A DNA stretch of 64,000 nt from the NCBI RefSeq assembly GCF_036195325.1, contig NZ_CP108101.1, forward strand, positions 5,084,001 to 5,148,000, read 5' to 3'. Positions 1 to 7,729 of the stretch are shown in pieces (within the stretch, counting starts at the first letter, position 1; every line of letters starts with the position of its first letter). A model generated the notes under the pieces. The model had not been told where the DNA came from. It ran no database searches and was given only the letters and a program-made list of their open reading frames with translations. This DNA comes from Streptomyces sp. NBC_00234. Its GTDB lineage: Bacteria > Actinomycetota > Actinomycetes > Streptomycetales > Streptomycetaceae. Both the position numbers and the translations under genes were made by a program.

Positions 1-8
1 GGGCGGCT

Positions 9-70
9 CCGGGTGAGATGCGCCACGCGGGGGGTCCCTCCCGGGAGCGCCCTCCCCGGTTCTCACCCGG
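9..70. terminator. inverted repeat at the 3' end of the NAT gene
   Basis: CCGGGTGAGA (9-18) pairs perfectly with TCTCACCCGG (61-70), and GC-rich sequence between them can fold further around CTCCCGGGAG. The right arm overlaps the NAT stop codon at 63-65. It could end transcription of the minus-strand gene, but there is no T-run, so this is inferred from structure only. Confidence 0.4.
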
Positions 71-875
71 GGAGGCGGGTGCCCTCCGGGAGCCGGAGGG
101 TGAAGTCGTCGGCCAGCACCCGCAGCGCCTCGGCGGAGTCCGCCAGCACGCGTTCCTCTACCGTGCCGTCGGCCGCCGTCCTCACGAGATCCAGGCCCGA
201 GAGCGCCAGATGGGCCTCGGGCGTGGTGCGCTGCGCGTACACGGCCCGGCTGAACGGGGAGCGCGGGTTGGTCGCGATGTGCCAGTTGATGACCTCGAAG
301 TCGGGTGCCTCGAACGGCTCCCGCGTGAAGGTGTACTGCGGCTCCCAGACCCCGCTCTTCTCCGTCTGGAGCTCCCACAGCTCCAGCGGCCCGGTGTGCG
401 GGGCGTGCGCGAGCCGGTGGTGGCGCGGGGTGTCGTGCAGCTCCACGTTCTCCGCCAGGGGGATCGGCTCCAGCAGCGCGCCGCTGGACCCGAAGCCGAC
501 GTCGGCGAGCCAGGGGGTGGGTTCGCCCTCCACGTCCACCTCCATCAGCATGTGCGTACGCGGGCGGATGTCACCGGGCGCCGCTCCCACCACCACGCGT
601 GCGGCGAGCAGTGTCACCGGGAAACCCAGCCTGGTCAGGACGGCGGCGAAGAGGGTGTTGTGCTCGTAGCAGTAGCCGCCGCGTCCCCCGCGGACGAGCT
701 TCGCCTCCAGGTCCGCGAGTGCGAGCGAGGGCGCGGAACCGAGGACGGGTTCCAGATTCTCGAACGGGATGCCGAGCATGTGGGCCCGGTGCACGGACCG
801 CAGCACCTCCACGGTGGGGCGGCGCTCCCCGGTCCAGCCGATGCGGGCGAAATAGGCGTCGAGGTCGAGTGTCAT
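63..875 (-). CDS. arylamine N-acetyltransferase
   Basis: This is a 270-aa cytosolic enzyme that transfers acetyl groups from acetyl-CoA to arylamines or hydrazines, or acts on amine intermediates of aromatic biosynthesis. The family's Cys-His-Asp triad is visible: Cys69 in GGRGGYCYEHN, His108 in RPRTHMLMEVD and Asp125 in WLADVGFGS. Length matches bacterial NATs. The ATG at 873-875 has a GAGG only one base upstream, too close for a normal ribosome binding site, so the start is somewhat uncertain or translation may be leaderless. The oxidoreductase gene lies 83 bp upstream on the same strand and the two could be co-transcribed. The substrate cannot be read from sequence. Confidence 0.9.
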   Translation of the reverse strand: MTLDLDAYFARIGWTGERRPTVEVLRSVHRAHMLGIPFENLEPVLGSAPSLALADLEAKLVRGGRGGYCYEHNTLFAAVLTRLGFPVTLLAARVVVGAAPGDIRPRTHMLMEVDVEGEPTPWLADVGFGSSGALLEPIPLAENVELHDTPRHHRLAHAPHTGPLELWELQTEKSGVWEPQYTFTREPFEAPDFEVINWHIATNPRSPFSRAVYAQRTTPEAHLALSGLDLVRTAADGTVEERVLADSAEALRVLADDFTLRLPEGTRLPG

Positions 876-958
876 ACCTCGACGGTACGCAGACGGGAGC
901 CGGGAACGCCTCCGACCCGGGGACCGGGCGACTCGTCCGCAGGACCCAGGTCCCTCGG

Positions 959-1840
959 TCAGCGACCGAGGAGTTCGATCACGCCGGTGCCGCTCTCGTC
1001 GCCGTGTCCGTCCTTCAGTCGGCGTTCCATCAGGTCCATGAAGGGCAGCAGCAGTTCGCTGCTGACGCCCTGCTCCTCGGCCGTGCGCAACAGAGTGGTG
1101 TTGCCCGCGACCATCATCGCGAGGTTCGAGACCACGCCCGTGGTGTAGTCGCCGCTGGTCAGCTCCTCGGCCGTCGTGTGCGTGGCCGGGGCCATGGCGG
1201 TGAGCCAGTCGACGAGGAACTGCGCGAACTCCTTGAGGTCGATGTTCTCCTCACGGACGAGTGCGAAGGCGTGGGACAGGCCGGCGAACATGCCCGTCAT
1301 CGCACTCAGCAGGGCCACGTCCTGGAGGGCGGCGAAGCCGGCGTCCTCGCCGACGTACCTGGCCCCGGTGGGCACCGCGAGAGTCCTGTGATGGGTGTCG
1401 AAGGCGGCCCGGGAGCCGCTGTAGAAGACGTAACCGCCGGACTCCGGTACGCCGATCATCGGCGGGACCGCCATGATGCCGCCGTCCAGGAACCGGGCGC
1501 CCCGCTCCCGGGCCCACGCGGCGCGGGCGCGGGCCTGGCCGGGGGTGCCGGTGGTGAGGTCGACCAGATCCTTGCCGGTCAGGTCGGCGCCGGTCAGCGC
1601 CTCCTCGACCGAGGCGTCGTCGAGCAGGCAGACCACGACGAGCTCGCTCGCGGCGACCGCTTCGGCGGCGGTTCCGGCCGCCCGCGCACCGAGGGCGGCG
1701 AGCGGTTCGGCCCGTGCGGGGGTGCGGTTCCAGACGGTCAGGGGGTGCCCGGCGGCGAGCCAGGTGCGGGCGAGGGCGGTGCCCATGGCACCCAGGCCGA
1801 GCAGGGTGAGCGGGGTTTTCCCGGGGGTGTTGTCAGTCAT
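959..1840 (-). CDS. NAD(P)-binding oxidoreductase, 6PGDH/imine-reductase-like family
   Basis: The protein has 293 aa from the ATG at 1838-1840. A Rossmann motif LLGLGAMGTALARTWLAAGH is at the N-terminus, followed by VWNRTPARAEPL, which suggests NADP(H) preference through the Arg after the second strand. The helical C-terminal half resembles the beta-hydroxyacid dehydrogenase/imine reductase group. The catalytic Lys of classical hydroxyisobutyrate dehydrogenases is not obvious, which leans toward an imine-reductase-like member. The gene diverges from a HxlR regulator with a palindrome between them, so it is probably the regulator's target and induced by an unknown electrophile or substrate. 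An upstream in-frame extension to about 2155 would run into the regulator and was not used. Confidence 0.82.
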   Translation of the reverse strand: MTDNTPGKTPLTLLGLGAMGTALARTWLAAGHPLTVWNRTPARAEPLAALGARAAGTAAEAVAASELVVVCLLDDASVEEALTGADLTGKDLVDLTTGTPGQARARAAWARERGARFLDGGIMAVPPMIGVPESGGYVFYSGSRAAFDTHHRTLAVPTGARYVGEDAGFAALQDVALLSAMTGMFAGLSHAFALVREENIDLKEFAQFLVDWLTAMAPATHTTAEELTSGDYTTGVVSNLAMMVAGNTTLLRTAEEQGVSSELLLPFMDLMERRLKDGHGDESGTGVIELLGR

Positions 1841-1878
1841 GACGACTAGGCTTCCCGTGGGCCCTGGAACGATCAAGT

Positions 1879-1896
1879 ACCCACTTGGAAGTGGGT
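1879..1896. promoter_or_regulatory. 8-2-8 palindrome, likely HxlR operator
   Basis: ACCCACTT-GG-AAGTGGGT is a perfect inverted repeat centred in the 96-bp gap between the divergent oxidoreductase and HxlR genes. It can control both promoters. Assignment to the adjacent regulator is inference from position and symmetry. Confidence 0.65.
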
Positions 1897-1936
1897 GGTT
1901 ACCCCAGGGTGAGTGACCAGGTGGGAGGGGTGGACC

Positions 1937-2290
1937 ATGGGTGCCGCGCGGAGGCCGGGGGCGTACGTCTGCGGGATCGACGCCGCGATGGACGTCGTCG
2001 GCGGCAAGTGGAAGGGCCTGATTCTGTGGGCGCTCAACGAGCAGGCGTACCGCTTCGGTGAGCTGCGCAGACAGGTGCCGGGGGTGACCGAGAAGGTGCT
2101 GACGTCGCATCTGCGGGAGCTGGAGGAGGACGGCATCGTGCACCGCGAGGTGCATGCCGAGGTGCCGCCCCGCGTCGAGTACTCGCTGACCCCGCTCGGT
2201 GTCGCGCTCAACGAGGCGCTGGAGCCGCTGGGCGCGTGGGGGCGGGAGAACCTCCTTCAGGAGCCGGGGGCGAGCACACGGCCCGGCTGA
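1937..2290 (+). CDS. HxlR-family winged-helix transcriptional regulator
   Basis: The 117-aa DNA-binding protein shows the family signature: a Cys near the N-terminus (YVCGIDAAMDVVGGKWKGLIL), then RFGELRRQVPGVTEKVLTSHLRELEEDGIVHREV and the wing PPRVEYSLTPLG. The first Cys corresponds to the redox or electrophile-sensing residue of some HxlR proteins such as HypR; sensing here is inference. I chose the ATG at 1937, preceded by GGGAGGGG, over the GTG at 1913 used in a longer reading. It diverges from the oxidoreductase, fitting local control of that gene and itself. Confidence 0.88.
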   Translation: MGAARRPGAYVCGIDAAMDVVGGKWKGLILWALNEQAYRFGELRRQVPGVTEKVLTSHLRELEEDGIVHREVHAEVPPRVEYSLTPLGVALNEALEPLGAWGRENLLQEPGASTRPG

Positions 2291-2334
2291 CCCGGACGGG
2301 GCCGCGCGCCGTCAGGGGGTCCGGCGTGTCCCGG

Positions 2335-2351
2335 CGTCCGGTGGCCGGACG
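2335..2351 (+). terminator. short hairpin after the HxlR gene
   Basis: CGTCCGG (2335-2341) and CCGGACG (2345-2351) form a 7-bp stem with a 3-nt loop, 45 bp past the stop. There is no T-tract, so it is a weak terminator candidate. Confidence 0.35.
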
Positions 2352-2476
2352 GATCGGGCAGGAGCCGCCCGGGGCTTGATTCGGTCCCTTGTGGGGACCT
2401 CTCGCATGCGCCACCATGCGCATGTCAAAAAACCGGAAAAACTCCGGTCACAGAGGTCACTTGAGGGGACCCCCAC

Positions 2477-3370
2477 ATGAAAAAGCCTCTCGTCGGCGCA
2501 CTTTTCACCGTCCTGCTCCTCGGGGCGGGCATCGCACCCGCGACCGCGGCCACCAGTCGCGAAGCGGCAGCGCCCGGCACGGCGACGGTCGCGGCGGATT
2601 CGAGCAGGGCCGCGGCCGTGGCGAAAGCACGGCCCAAGGCGATCGGCTTCGCAGGGACGGTCGCGCTCAGCAACTGTTCCGGTTCCGTCGTCCGCACGCC
2701 GAGCTCCCAGGCGACCGACCCCGCACTCGTGCTCTCCAACGGGCACTGCATGGAGTCCGGCTTTCCCGGCCCTGGCGAGGTCGTGATCGACCAGCCGTCC
2801 ACCCGCAGTTTCACTCTGCTGAACGCCGCGGGCACCGGCGTCGGCACGCTGCGCGCGAGCAAGATCGCGTACGGGACGATGACGGACACCGATGTCTCGC
2901 TGTACGAGCTCACCAGCACCTACGCCCAGATAGAGAGCGCCTACGGCATCAAGGCGCTGGAACTCAACGCCGCCCACCCGGTGCAGGGCACCGCGATCAC
3001 GGTCGTGTCCGGGTACTGGAAGCGGACGTACAGCTGCAGTATCGACGGCTTCGCCTACCGCCTCAAGGAGGGGCTGTGGACCTGGAAGGATTCGGTCCGC
3101 TACACCTCCGCCTGCAAGACGATCGGCGGCACGTCCGGCTCCCCGGTGATCGACAACGCGACCGGCAAGGTCGTCGCCGTGAACAACACGGGCAATGAGG
3201 ACGGGCAGGAGTGCACGGACAACAATCCGTGCGAGGTCGACGAGTCCGGCAACGTGACCGTTCGCCAGGGCATCAACTACGCCCAGCAGACCTACGGCAT
3301 CGTGCCGTGCGTCGGCGTCGGCAACAAGATCGACCTGGGCCGTGAAGGGTGCGCCCTGCCCAAGCCGTAG
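2477..3370 (+). CDS. secreted trypsin-like serine protease
   Basis: The 297-aa protein begins with a Sec signal peptide (MKKPLVGALF, hydrophobic core, PATAATS near residue 24) and a short propeptide. The S1/chymotrypsin-fold triad is His90 in LSNGHCM, Asp139 in TDTDVSL and Ser222 in GGTSGSPV. Several Cys residues can form disulfides, as expected outside the cell. The 5' region has a short hairpin (ACCGGA-5 nt-TCCGGT at 2432-2448), GGTCAC repeats and a GAGGGGA ribosome site. The substrate is unknown; an extracellular nutritional or processing role is likely. It stands alone between the HxlR gene and the next operon. Confidence 0.87.
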   Translation: MKKPLVGALFTVLLLGAGIAPATAATSREAAAPGTATVAADSSRAAAVAKARPKAIGFAGTVALSNCSGSVVRTPSSQATDPALVLSNGHCMESGFPGPGEVVIDQPSTRSFTLLNAAGTGVGTLRASKIAYGTMTDTDVSLYELTSTYAQIESAYGIKALELNAAHPVQGTAITVVSGYWKRTYSCSIDGFAYRLKEGLWTWKDSVRYTSACKTIGGTSGSPVIDNATGKVVAVNNTGNEDGQECTDNNPCEVDESGNVTVRQGINYAQQTYGIVPCVGVGNKIDLGREGCALPKP

Positions 3371-3484
3371 CGTCCGCGGCGAGCCCCGGCAGTCGGAGTC
3401 CCGCAACCGGAGCTGTCCGGTGGAATGTGCTGGTATCGGAGTTCGCTTTCTGGTGGAGGGTCGCGCTCCGTACAATCCCCGGCC

Positions 3485-3940
3485 ATGGGTCACCGGAGTG
3501 AGCAGAGCAGCGCGGTATTCGTCGACGCCTCCGGGCGACGCAGCCGTTTCGTGAAGTACGCGGCTGCGTTGCTCGGCGTCTCCTGCGTTCTGTTCCTCGG
3601 AGCCGTCGTGGCGGGACTGTCCGGCTCCGGTCCGGCGGGCGGTTCGCTGCCCTGGAGCGGAAACAACGGCGGGAATCCGCCCGTGCGCGCCGAGCACTCG
3701 CCGACGCCGACCGGCTCTCCGAGCCGGAAGCCGTCGGCCGTCCCGGCGGCGGCCGACAAGGGCGCCGCCGAGTCCGCGACGCCGGCTCCCAGCCCGTCGG
3801 TCACGAGCTCCGCCCCGGCTTCCGGTCCCGCGCCGACCCCGGCCACGTCATCCGCTCCGGCGCCCGGCAACGGCACCGGGAGCGAGGGCCGTGGCACCCC
3901 GGCCGAACCCGCCGCGACCGGCAAGGGGAGGAAGCCGTGA
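3485..3940 (+). CDS. membrane-anchored Pro/Ser/Ala-rich protein
   Basis: The 151-aa protein has a short cytoplasmic N-terminus, one transmembrane helix (YAAALLGVSCVLFLGAVVAGL, about residues 23-43), then a low-complexity outer tail rich in Pro, Ala, Ser, Gly and Thr. I recognise no enzymatic domain. Its stop overlaps the GTG start of the next gene in a GTGA arrangement, so the two are translationally coupled. That suggests it supports the polysaccharide enzyme encoded downstream, perhaps as a wall-spanning spacer. Function is otherwise unknown. The ATG at 3485 was preferred over an in-frame GTG/ATG-type extension from 3425 because the added residues look like read-through of non-coding sequence. 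Confidence 0.65.
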   Translation: MGHRSEQSSAVFVDASGRRSRFVKYAAALLGVSCVLFLGAVVAGLSGSGPAGGSLPWSGNNGGNPPVRAEHSPTPTGSPSRKPSAVPAAADKGAAESATPAPSPSVTSSAPASGPAPTPATSSAPAPGNGTGSEGRGTPAEPAATGKGRKP

Positions 3941-6018
3941 CCAGGCACGCGCAGCGCCGTGAGCCGAAAGCCCACTGGGTCCTGCTGACACTGACGCTGG
4001 CCGCCGCCGCCACCGCGCTCCTGTTCAGCGGGTACGGCCGTCACGAGATAGCCCCGGCCTCCGGCGCCTCCGCCTGCGCCGCCCCCGCGCAGGCCCCGTA
4101 CGTCGGCGGCCCCGTCGTCCGCCTGGATCCGAAGACCGGTGGGGTCAGGGCCTCCGAGATGCAGCCGGGCAACGTCGCCCTCACCTACGACGGCGGTCCG
4201 GACCCGGCCTGGACCCCGCGCCTGCTGGACCTGCTCCGCGAGCACCGGGCGCGGGCCACCTTCTTCCTCACCGGCACCGAGGCCGCCGCCCACCCGGACC
4301 TCGTACGCCGGATCAGGGGCGAGGGCCACGAGATCGGCTCCCACACCTACACGGACGCCGACCTCGGCCGGGTGTCCGGCATCCGTGCGGGCCTCGAACT
4401 CTCCCTCACCGAGAACGCCTTCGCCGGAACCGCGGGCGTCGGCACCCCGCTGCTGCGCCTGCCGCACACGACCACCGCCAAGAAGCTCTGCGGCGAGCAG
4501 TGGCAGGCCGCGCGCACGGCCGTCCTCGACGGCTACGTGGTGGTCACCGCGGACGACCCCGGGCGGGGCGCGGAGCGCGGCGCCCTGCGGCAGTTCACCG
4601 GCTCCGCCGAGGCCGTCACCGAGACCGCGGAGCTCCTGCGCGCGGGCGCCGGGGACGAGCTGACGTACACGACGGTCAGCCGGGGCCTCGGCCAGCCCTC
4701 GGCGATGTACGAGGTGTCCGTCCTCTCCGAGTGGAAGGGCTCCGCGGTCGTCCTGGCGCAGCGGCTGTCCCGTGCCTTCGCCGACGCGATGACCGGACTG
4801 CTCGTGGTGGCCGGGGTGCTCACGGTGCTGCGGCTCGTCCTGCTGCTCACCGTCGCCCGGATGCACGTGGCGCGGGTGCGCGCGAAGCGGAGCAGGCGCC
4901 GGGGCGCCCCGCGCGTGCCTCCGCTCACCGATCCGGTCTCGGTGATCGTCCCCGCGTACAACGAGGAGGCGGGGATCGAGGCGACCGTACGCTCGCTGCT
5001 CGCCTCCACCCATGAGTACGTGCAGGTCATCGTGGTGGACGACGGTTCCACCGACCGTACGTACGAGATCGCCGAGTCGATCCCCGACTCCCGTGTGATG
5101 GTGGTCCGCCAGCCCAACGGGGGCAAGGCGAGCGCGCTCAACACCGGTCTGGCCTGGGCCCACTTCGACATCGTCGTGATGATCGACGGCGACACGGTCT
5201 TCGAGCCCGAGGCGATCCGCAACCTGATCCAGCCGCTTTCCGACCCGCGCGTGGGCGCGGTCAGCGGCAACACGAAGGTCGGCAACCGGCAGGGAATCCT
5301 GGGCCGTTGGCAGCACCTCGAATACGTCATCGGCTTCAATCTCGACCGCCGCATGTTCGACGTCATGGAGTGCATGCCGACCGTGCCCGGCGCGATCGGC
5401 GCGTTCCGCCGGGACGCGCTGATGGGCGTCGGTGGTGTCAGCGACGCCACGCTCGCCGAGGACACCGACCTCACGATGGCGCTCGGCCGGGCCGGCTGGC
5501 GGGTGGTCTACGAGGAGTCCGCCATCGCCTGGACCGAGGCGCCGTCCTCCGTCCGCCAGCTGTGGAAGCAGCGCTACCGCTGGTGCTACGGCACCCTCCA
5601 GGCGATGTGGAAGCACCGCCGCGCCCTGGTCGAGCGTGGCCCCGGCGGCAAACTGGGGCGGCGCGGGCTGACCTATCTGGCGCTCTTCCAGACGGTGCTT
5701 CCGCTGCTCGCCCCGCTGGTCGACGTGTTCGCGCTGTACGGGCTGCTCTTCCGCGACGCGGGACAGTCGGCGCTGGTGTGGCTCGGCTTCACCGCCGTCC
5801 AGGTCTTCTGCGCGGTGTACGCGCTGCGACTGGACCGGGAGAAGTTCGAGCCGCTCTGGACGCTGCCGCTCCAGATCTTCGTCTACCGGCAGCTGATGTA
5901 CCTGGTCGTGGTCCAGTCGGTGGTCACCGCCCTGCTCGGCAACCGGCTGGGCTGGCAGCGCATGGACCGCACCGGTTCGGCGGCGGACACCTTGCAGCGC
6001 CGGCCCGTCGGCCGTTGA
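3937..6018 (+). CDS. NodB polysaccharide-deacetylase-like / GT2 glycosyltransferase fusion
   Basis: The 693-aa membrane protein has an N-terminal anchor (about 14-31), an extracellular NodB-type domain (about 75-250), a second membrane segment near 285-308 and a cytosolic family-2 glycosyltransferase. The last carries SVIVPAYNEEAG, VIVVDDGSTDRT, MIDGDT (DxD) and QRYRWCYG, followed by C-terminal helices. Such fusions build a processive beta-linked polymer and modify it outside the cell. The GT2 motifs are intact. The deacetylase motifs are not: the usual TFDDGP reads TYDGGP, the SHTxxH metal motif reads SHTYTD, and the RPP(Y/F) motif reads RLPHT. The NodB domain has therefore probably lost zinc binding and may be structural. 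It is coupled by GTGA to the preceding gene. Confidence 0.88.
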   Translation: MTRHAQRREPKAHWVLLTLTLAAAATALLFSGYGRHEIAPASGASACAAPAQAPYVGGPVVRLDPKTGGVRASEMQPGNVALTYDGGPDPAWTPRLLDLLREHRARATFFLTGTEAAAHPDLVRRIRGEGHEIGSHTYTDADLGRVSGIRAGLELSLTENAFAGTAGVGTPLLRLPHTTTAKKLCGEQWQAARTAVLDGYVVVTADDPGRGAERGALRQFTGSAEAVTETAELLRAGAGDELTYTTVSRGLGQPSAMYEVSVLSEWKGSAVVLAQRLSRAFADAMTGLLVVAGVLTVLRLVLLLTVARMHVARVRAKRSRRRGAPRVPPLTDPVSVIVPAYNEEAGIEATVRSLLASTHEYVQVIVVDDGSTDRTYEIAESIPDSRVMVVRQPNGGKASALNTGLAWAHFDIVVMIDGDTVFEPEAIRNLIQPLSDPRVGAVSGNTKVGNRQGILGRWQHLEYVIGFNLDRRMFDVMECMPTVPGAIGAFRRDALMGVGGVSDATLAEDTDLTMALGRAGWRVVYEESAIAWTEAPSSVRQLWKQRYRWCYGTLQAMWKHRRALVERGPGGKLGRRGLTYLALFQTVLPLLAPLVDVFALYGLLFRDAGQSALVWLGFTAVQVFCAVYALRLDREKFEPLWTLPLQIFVYRQLMYLVVVQSVVTALLGNRLGWQRMDRTGSAADTLQRRPVGR

Positions 6019-6063
6019 GCCGGCGGGCCGGGGTCGCCCTGCGCGCCGTCCTGCGCGCCGTCC

Positions 6064-7686
6064 TCAGCCGCCGGAGGAGCCCGGATTCCGTACGGCCCTC
6101 CCCGCCAGGACCGAGGTCCGCTTGCCGTCCTCGATGACGGGGCGGCCGTCGATGAGGACGTGCGGGATGCCCACGGGCAGGGTGCGCGGAGTGTCGAACG
6201 TGGAGCCGGCCGCCACCGTGTCCGGGTCGAAGAGGACGAGGTCCGCGCGGTAGCCCTCGCGGACCAGCCCCCGGTCGGGCAGCCGCAGCCGGGCCGCCGG
6301 GCGCGAGGTGAGGTGGGCCACGCACTCCTCCAGCGGAAGGACGCCCAGCTCCCTCACGTACCGCCCCAGATACTGCGGGAACGTGCCGTACGCGCGGGGG
6401 TGCGGCTTGTCGCCCTGGAGGATGCCGTCGCTGCCGCCCGTGTGGACGGGGTGGCGCATGATCTGCTGGACGTTCTCCTCATGGCCCACGTGCTGGAGGA
6501 TCGTCGTCCCCAGCCGGTCCTCGGTGAGCAGCCGCCGCGCGGTCACCCAGGGCTCCTCGCTCCGGAGCCGGGCCGACTCCGCGACTGTACGGCCCACGTA
6601 CTCGGCCAGGTGCGGCGCGCCGACGCCGGAGATCTCGATGGTGTCCCACTCGATCGGCACCCCGTGGCAGCCGTCCGACCCCAGTACCTCCAGGTGGTGC
6701 CGGATCCGCTCCGCGCTCTCCGCCTCCGCGAGCCGGGTCAGGACCGACTCCGGTCCGCCCTCGCTCGCCCAGCTCGGCAGCATCGCGACGAGCGTGGTGC
6801 AGCCGGGGGTGTACGGGTAGGTGTCGAGCGAGATGTCGGCCCCGGCGGCGAGCGCGCCGTCCAGGAGGGCGAGGAGGTCGGGGGCCTTGCCCTTGTTCAC
6901 GCCGAAGTTCATGGTGGCGTGGGCGAGATGGAGGGCGCAGCCGGCGTTCCGGGTGAGCTGGACCATCTCCTCGTACGCGGCCAGTGCTCCGGCCCCGTAA
7001 CTGCGGTGGTGCGGGCAGTAGTAGCCGCCGTGCCGGGCCACCACCCGGCACAGCTCGGTGAGTTCGGCGTCGTCCGCGTACATCCCGGGGGTGTAGGTGA
7101 GTCCCGAGGACATGCCGACCGCGCCCTCGCGCATGCCCTGGTCCACCAGCTCCTTCATCCGGGCCAGTTCGGCGTCGGTGGCGGGCCGGTCGTCCCAGCC
7201 CACCGCGTACATCCGGACCGTGCCCTGGGGGATCAGGTAGGCGGCGTTGACCGCGATGCCCTGGCCCCCGAAGTTGCGGTCGAGACGGTCCAGGTACTCG
7301 CCGACCGTGCGCCAGTCGAAGTCGATGTCGCCGCCGTCGCCGTTCCAGCCGGCGATGGAGCGCCGGACCTCGGCGAGCGTGCGGTCGTCGGCCGGCGCGT
7401 ACGAGAGGCCGTCCTGGCCCAGGACTTCGAGGGTGACGCCCTGGGCGGCCTTCGCGCTGTGGTCCGGGTCGCGGAGCAACGCGAGATCACTGTGCGCGTG
7501 CATGTCGATGAAGCCGGGGGAGAGGGCCAGGCCGTCGGCTTCGAGGGTGCGCGCAGCGGTGGGGCGGGGGCCGTCGCCCTCGCGGTGGATCGCGGCGATC
7601 CTGCCGTCGTCGAGGGCGACGTCGGCGCGGTAGGCGGGGGCGCCGGAGCCGTCGATGACGGTCGCGTCGCGGATGACCAGGTCCAT
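6064..7686 (-). CDS. N-acyl-D-amino-acid deacylase (D-aminoacylase), amidohydrolase superfamily
   Basis: This 540-aa cytosolic metalloenzyme should hydrolyse N-acyl-D-amino acids to the free D-amino acid. Family features are the N-terminal beta-sandwich strand (DLVIRDATVIDGSG), metal ligands in GFIDMHAHSD (His63, His65), a middle CPHHRSYG segment, GGSDGILQGDKPHPRAYGTFPQYLG and a C-terminal LTSRPAARLRLPDRGLVREGYRADLVLFD. Length fits the family (about 480-550). It lies 43 bp downstream of the PLP-enzyme gene on the same strand, and the two likely form an operon. The pairing suggests that D-amino acids released here feed the neighbouring deaminase. Confidence 0.88.
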   Translation of the reverse strand: MDLVIRDATVIDGSGAPAYRADVALDDGRIAAIHREGDGPRPTAARTLEADGLALSPGFIDMHAHSDLALLRDPDHSAKAAQGVTLEVLGQDGLSYAPADDRTLAEVRRSIAGWNGDGGDIDFDWRTVGEYLDRLDRNFGGQGIAVNAAYLIPQGTVRMYAVGWDDRPATDAELARMKELVDQGMREGAVGMSSGLTYTPGMYADDAELTELCRVVARHGGYYCPHHRSYGAGALAAYEEMVQLTRNAGCALHLAHATMNFGVNKGKAPDLLALLDGALAAGADISLDTYPYTPGCTTLVAMLPSWASEGGPESVLTRLAEAESAERIRHHLEVLGSDGCHGVPIEWDTIEISGVGAPHLAEYVGRTVAESARLRSEEPWVTARRLLTEDRLGTTILQHVGHEENVQQIMRHPVHTGGSDGILQGDKPHPRAYGTFPQYLGRYVRELGVLPLEECVAHLTSRPAARLRLPDRGLVREGYRADLVLFDPDTVAAGSTFDTPRTLPVGIPHVLIDGRPVIEDGKRTSVLAGRAVRNPGSSGG

Positions 7687-7729
7687 GGAGTGCCTTTCAG
7701 GAACCGGGGGGCTCGGCCCCCCGGACCCG

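Noticed and set aside
3490..5616. 708-residue minus-strand frame
   Set aside because: It is antisense to the NodB/GT2 fusion, which has intact GT2 motifs.
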